From assembly GCA_036939355.1 (NCBI GenBank), contig JALLAP010000016.1, positions 1 through 36,696 of the forward strand: 36,696 nucleotides of DNA, in the 5' to 3' direction. Origin of the DNA: Thalassiosira profunda. Taxonomy: Eukaryota > Bacillariophyta > Thalassiosirophyceae > Thalassiosirales > Thalassiosiraceae. Below the pieces are notes generated by a model. That model ran no database searches, was not told where the DNA came from, and saw only the letters and a program-made list of their open reading frames with translations. Numbering within the stretch: the stretch's first letter is position 1; each line of letters begins with the position of its first letter. Positions 35,958 through 36,696 of the stretch are shown in pieces. Both the position numbers and the translations under genes were made by a program.

Positions 35958-36696
35958 GATGAATGACGAAGCGGCGCTTGTTGAATATACGGATAACTTG
36001 TGGACGTGGCAGACGACGCCTTCACCAACATGCAACACAAAATGCCCCGGTGGGCACCGCGACGATCGATCTCCAGAGCTCGTTCAGTTCAGGATCGTCG
36101 AAGAGAGAAGAGGCGGCTTGCAAATACGGTGGAGGTTGCCGAGGGATCCTGAATTCAACAATGAATCCACGCCATGATTGACTATCACGCCGCCCGAGGC
36201 AAACGAGCGGTGATTGCAAATGAGACGATAGGCGAGTCGGCGTGCGTGAGCTGTCGTCTGTCGTCCAGCCCCGCGATGAGATGCACTTCTCTCGGCGTCT
36301 TGTTGCTTGTGAGCTTCTCAGGCTTCCGAGCTGCCCGCCTCTCGTGGGCGCGGTTTGGCGGCGGTCGACGTGCCGTGTGATGACGAGGAAGCTTTGCTTT
36401 TCCGCCGCCGAGCAAATCCGCTGAAGAAGGCCCGCCTTTTCGGAGGGGGGATTTGAAGTTGAGACAGCTCGAGAAGCTTACGTGTACAGGCAATCAATTT
36501 GGGGTATCAGTTAGGAAAGTATCCTTTTGAGAAGCAAGTAATATTTACACCCAGGTCGAAAGTGTAGCGTTCAACCTTCTTGTAGGTCACCCAATTCGAA
36601 ATTGCAAAGGGCACTGACTGCCAGTCCATCTTAAAAGCTCTTGACAAAGGCCCCCATCGCCCATACCATTACCTGGGCGTCGATACCTCGCCACTC
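35958..36696. other. Cyclin upstream region and window edge, no gene assigned
   Basis: About 740 bases upstream of the cyclin. TTGCAA words occur near 36118, 36214 and 36602. On the minus strand at the right edge a 40-codon frame (36629-36507) opens with ATG, and its frame runs on upstream to a stop. A GT donor-like site lies near 36675, so the edge could hold the end of a minus-strand gene, but the evidence is too weak to call it. Confidence 0.35.

Noticed and set aside
36507..36629. 40-codon minus-strand frame at the right edge
   Set aside because: Too short, no domain, and the possible intron beside it cannot be judged because the window ends.
1..36696. CRISPR array, prophage, operon or insertion sequence
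   Set aside because: Intron-containing eukaryotic genes fill the window, and no regularly spaced repeats or bacterial mobile elements were seen.

Overview
The window is nuclear DNA from a eukaryote with small genes, short GT-AG introns (about 64-125 nt) and closely packed genes on both strands. It most likely comes from a photosynthetic stramenopile, and a diatom is my best guess. Three things point there. One protein carries a signal peptide ending in an ASAF-like Ala-Phe site followed by a plastid and twin-arginine thylakoid presequence, as in secondary red plastids. Several proteins look like families I recall as common in diatoms: a diatom-type cyclin, a CC-HHP...CxxC zinc-like N-terminus, and a repeat/CENP-B-like transposon-derived protein. 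A TauD-like dioxygenase and a tudor-like repeat protein fit the same group. The organism assignment is inference from memory of families.

Layout, left to right: a small heat-shock protein (275-1018,+); a Ser/Arg-rich protein with a zinc-like N-terminus (1393-3987,-); a five-exon TauD-like dioxygenase (4781-6507,+); a secreted group XII PLA2-like protein lacking the catalytic His-Asp pair (6863-7662,-); two related single-pass membrane coiled-coil proteins tail to tail (8286-8978,+ and 9364-10134,-); a membrane-anchored sulfotransferase (10686-11947,+); a GDP-mannose-type nucleotide-sugar transporter (12216-13603,-); a secreted trypsin with a lysine-rich tail (13940-15253,-); a tudor-like repeat protein (15888-17420,+); mitochondrial uL13 (17462-18146,-) divergent from a QCR9-like complex III subunit (18348-18755,+); a FAM210/DUF1279 protein (19268-20269,-); a large four-exon protein with a GRAM-like end (20643-24413,-); NAA30 (24859-25625,+); an IQ-motif coiled-coil protein (25828-27837,+); a second small heat-shock protein (27957-28727,-) whose C-terminus is disturbed by an N and a 55-bp duplication; PPWD1-type WD40-cyclophilin (29289-31544,+); a thylakoid-lumen cyclophilin (31583-32668,-); a transposon-derived repeat protein (32975-34420,+); and a cyclin (34905-35957,-). 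The last ~740 bases have no assignable gene.

There is no operon-like pathway. Some neighbours share themes: two mitochondrial genes share a ~200-bp divergent promoter, two cyclophilins lie tail to tail, a sulfotransferase sits next to a GDP-sugar transporter (both likely Golgi or secretory pathway), and two sHSP genes share promoter words. Non-coding DNA shows two strong word signals. One is the palindromic hexamer TTGCAA, which is everywhere in promoters, UTRs and introns. The other is an 11-mer CACRWGATGTG present seven times. These, the transposon-derived array protein, the catalytically altered PLA2 and the membrane coiled-coil pair are the items most worth following up.
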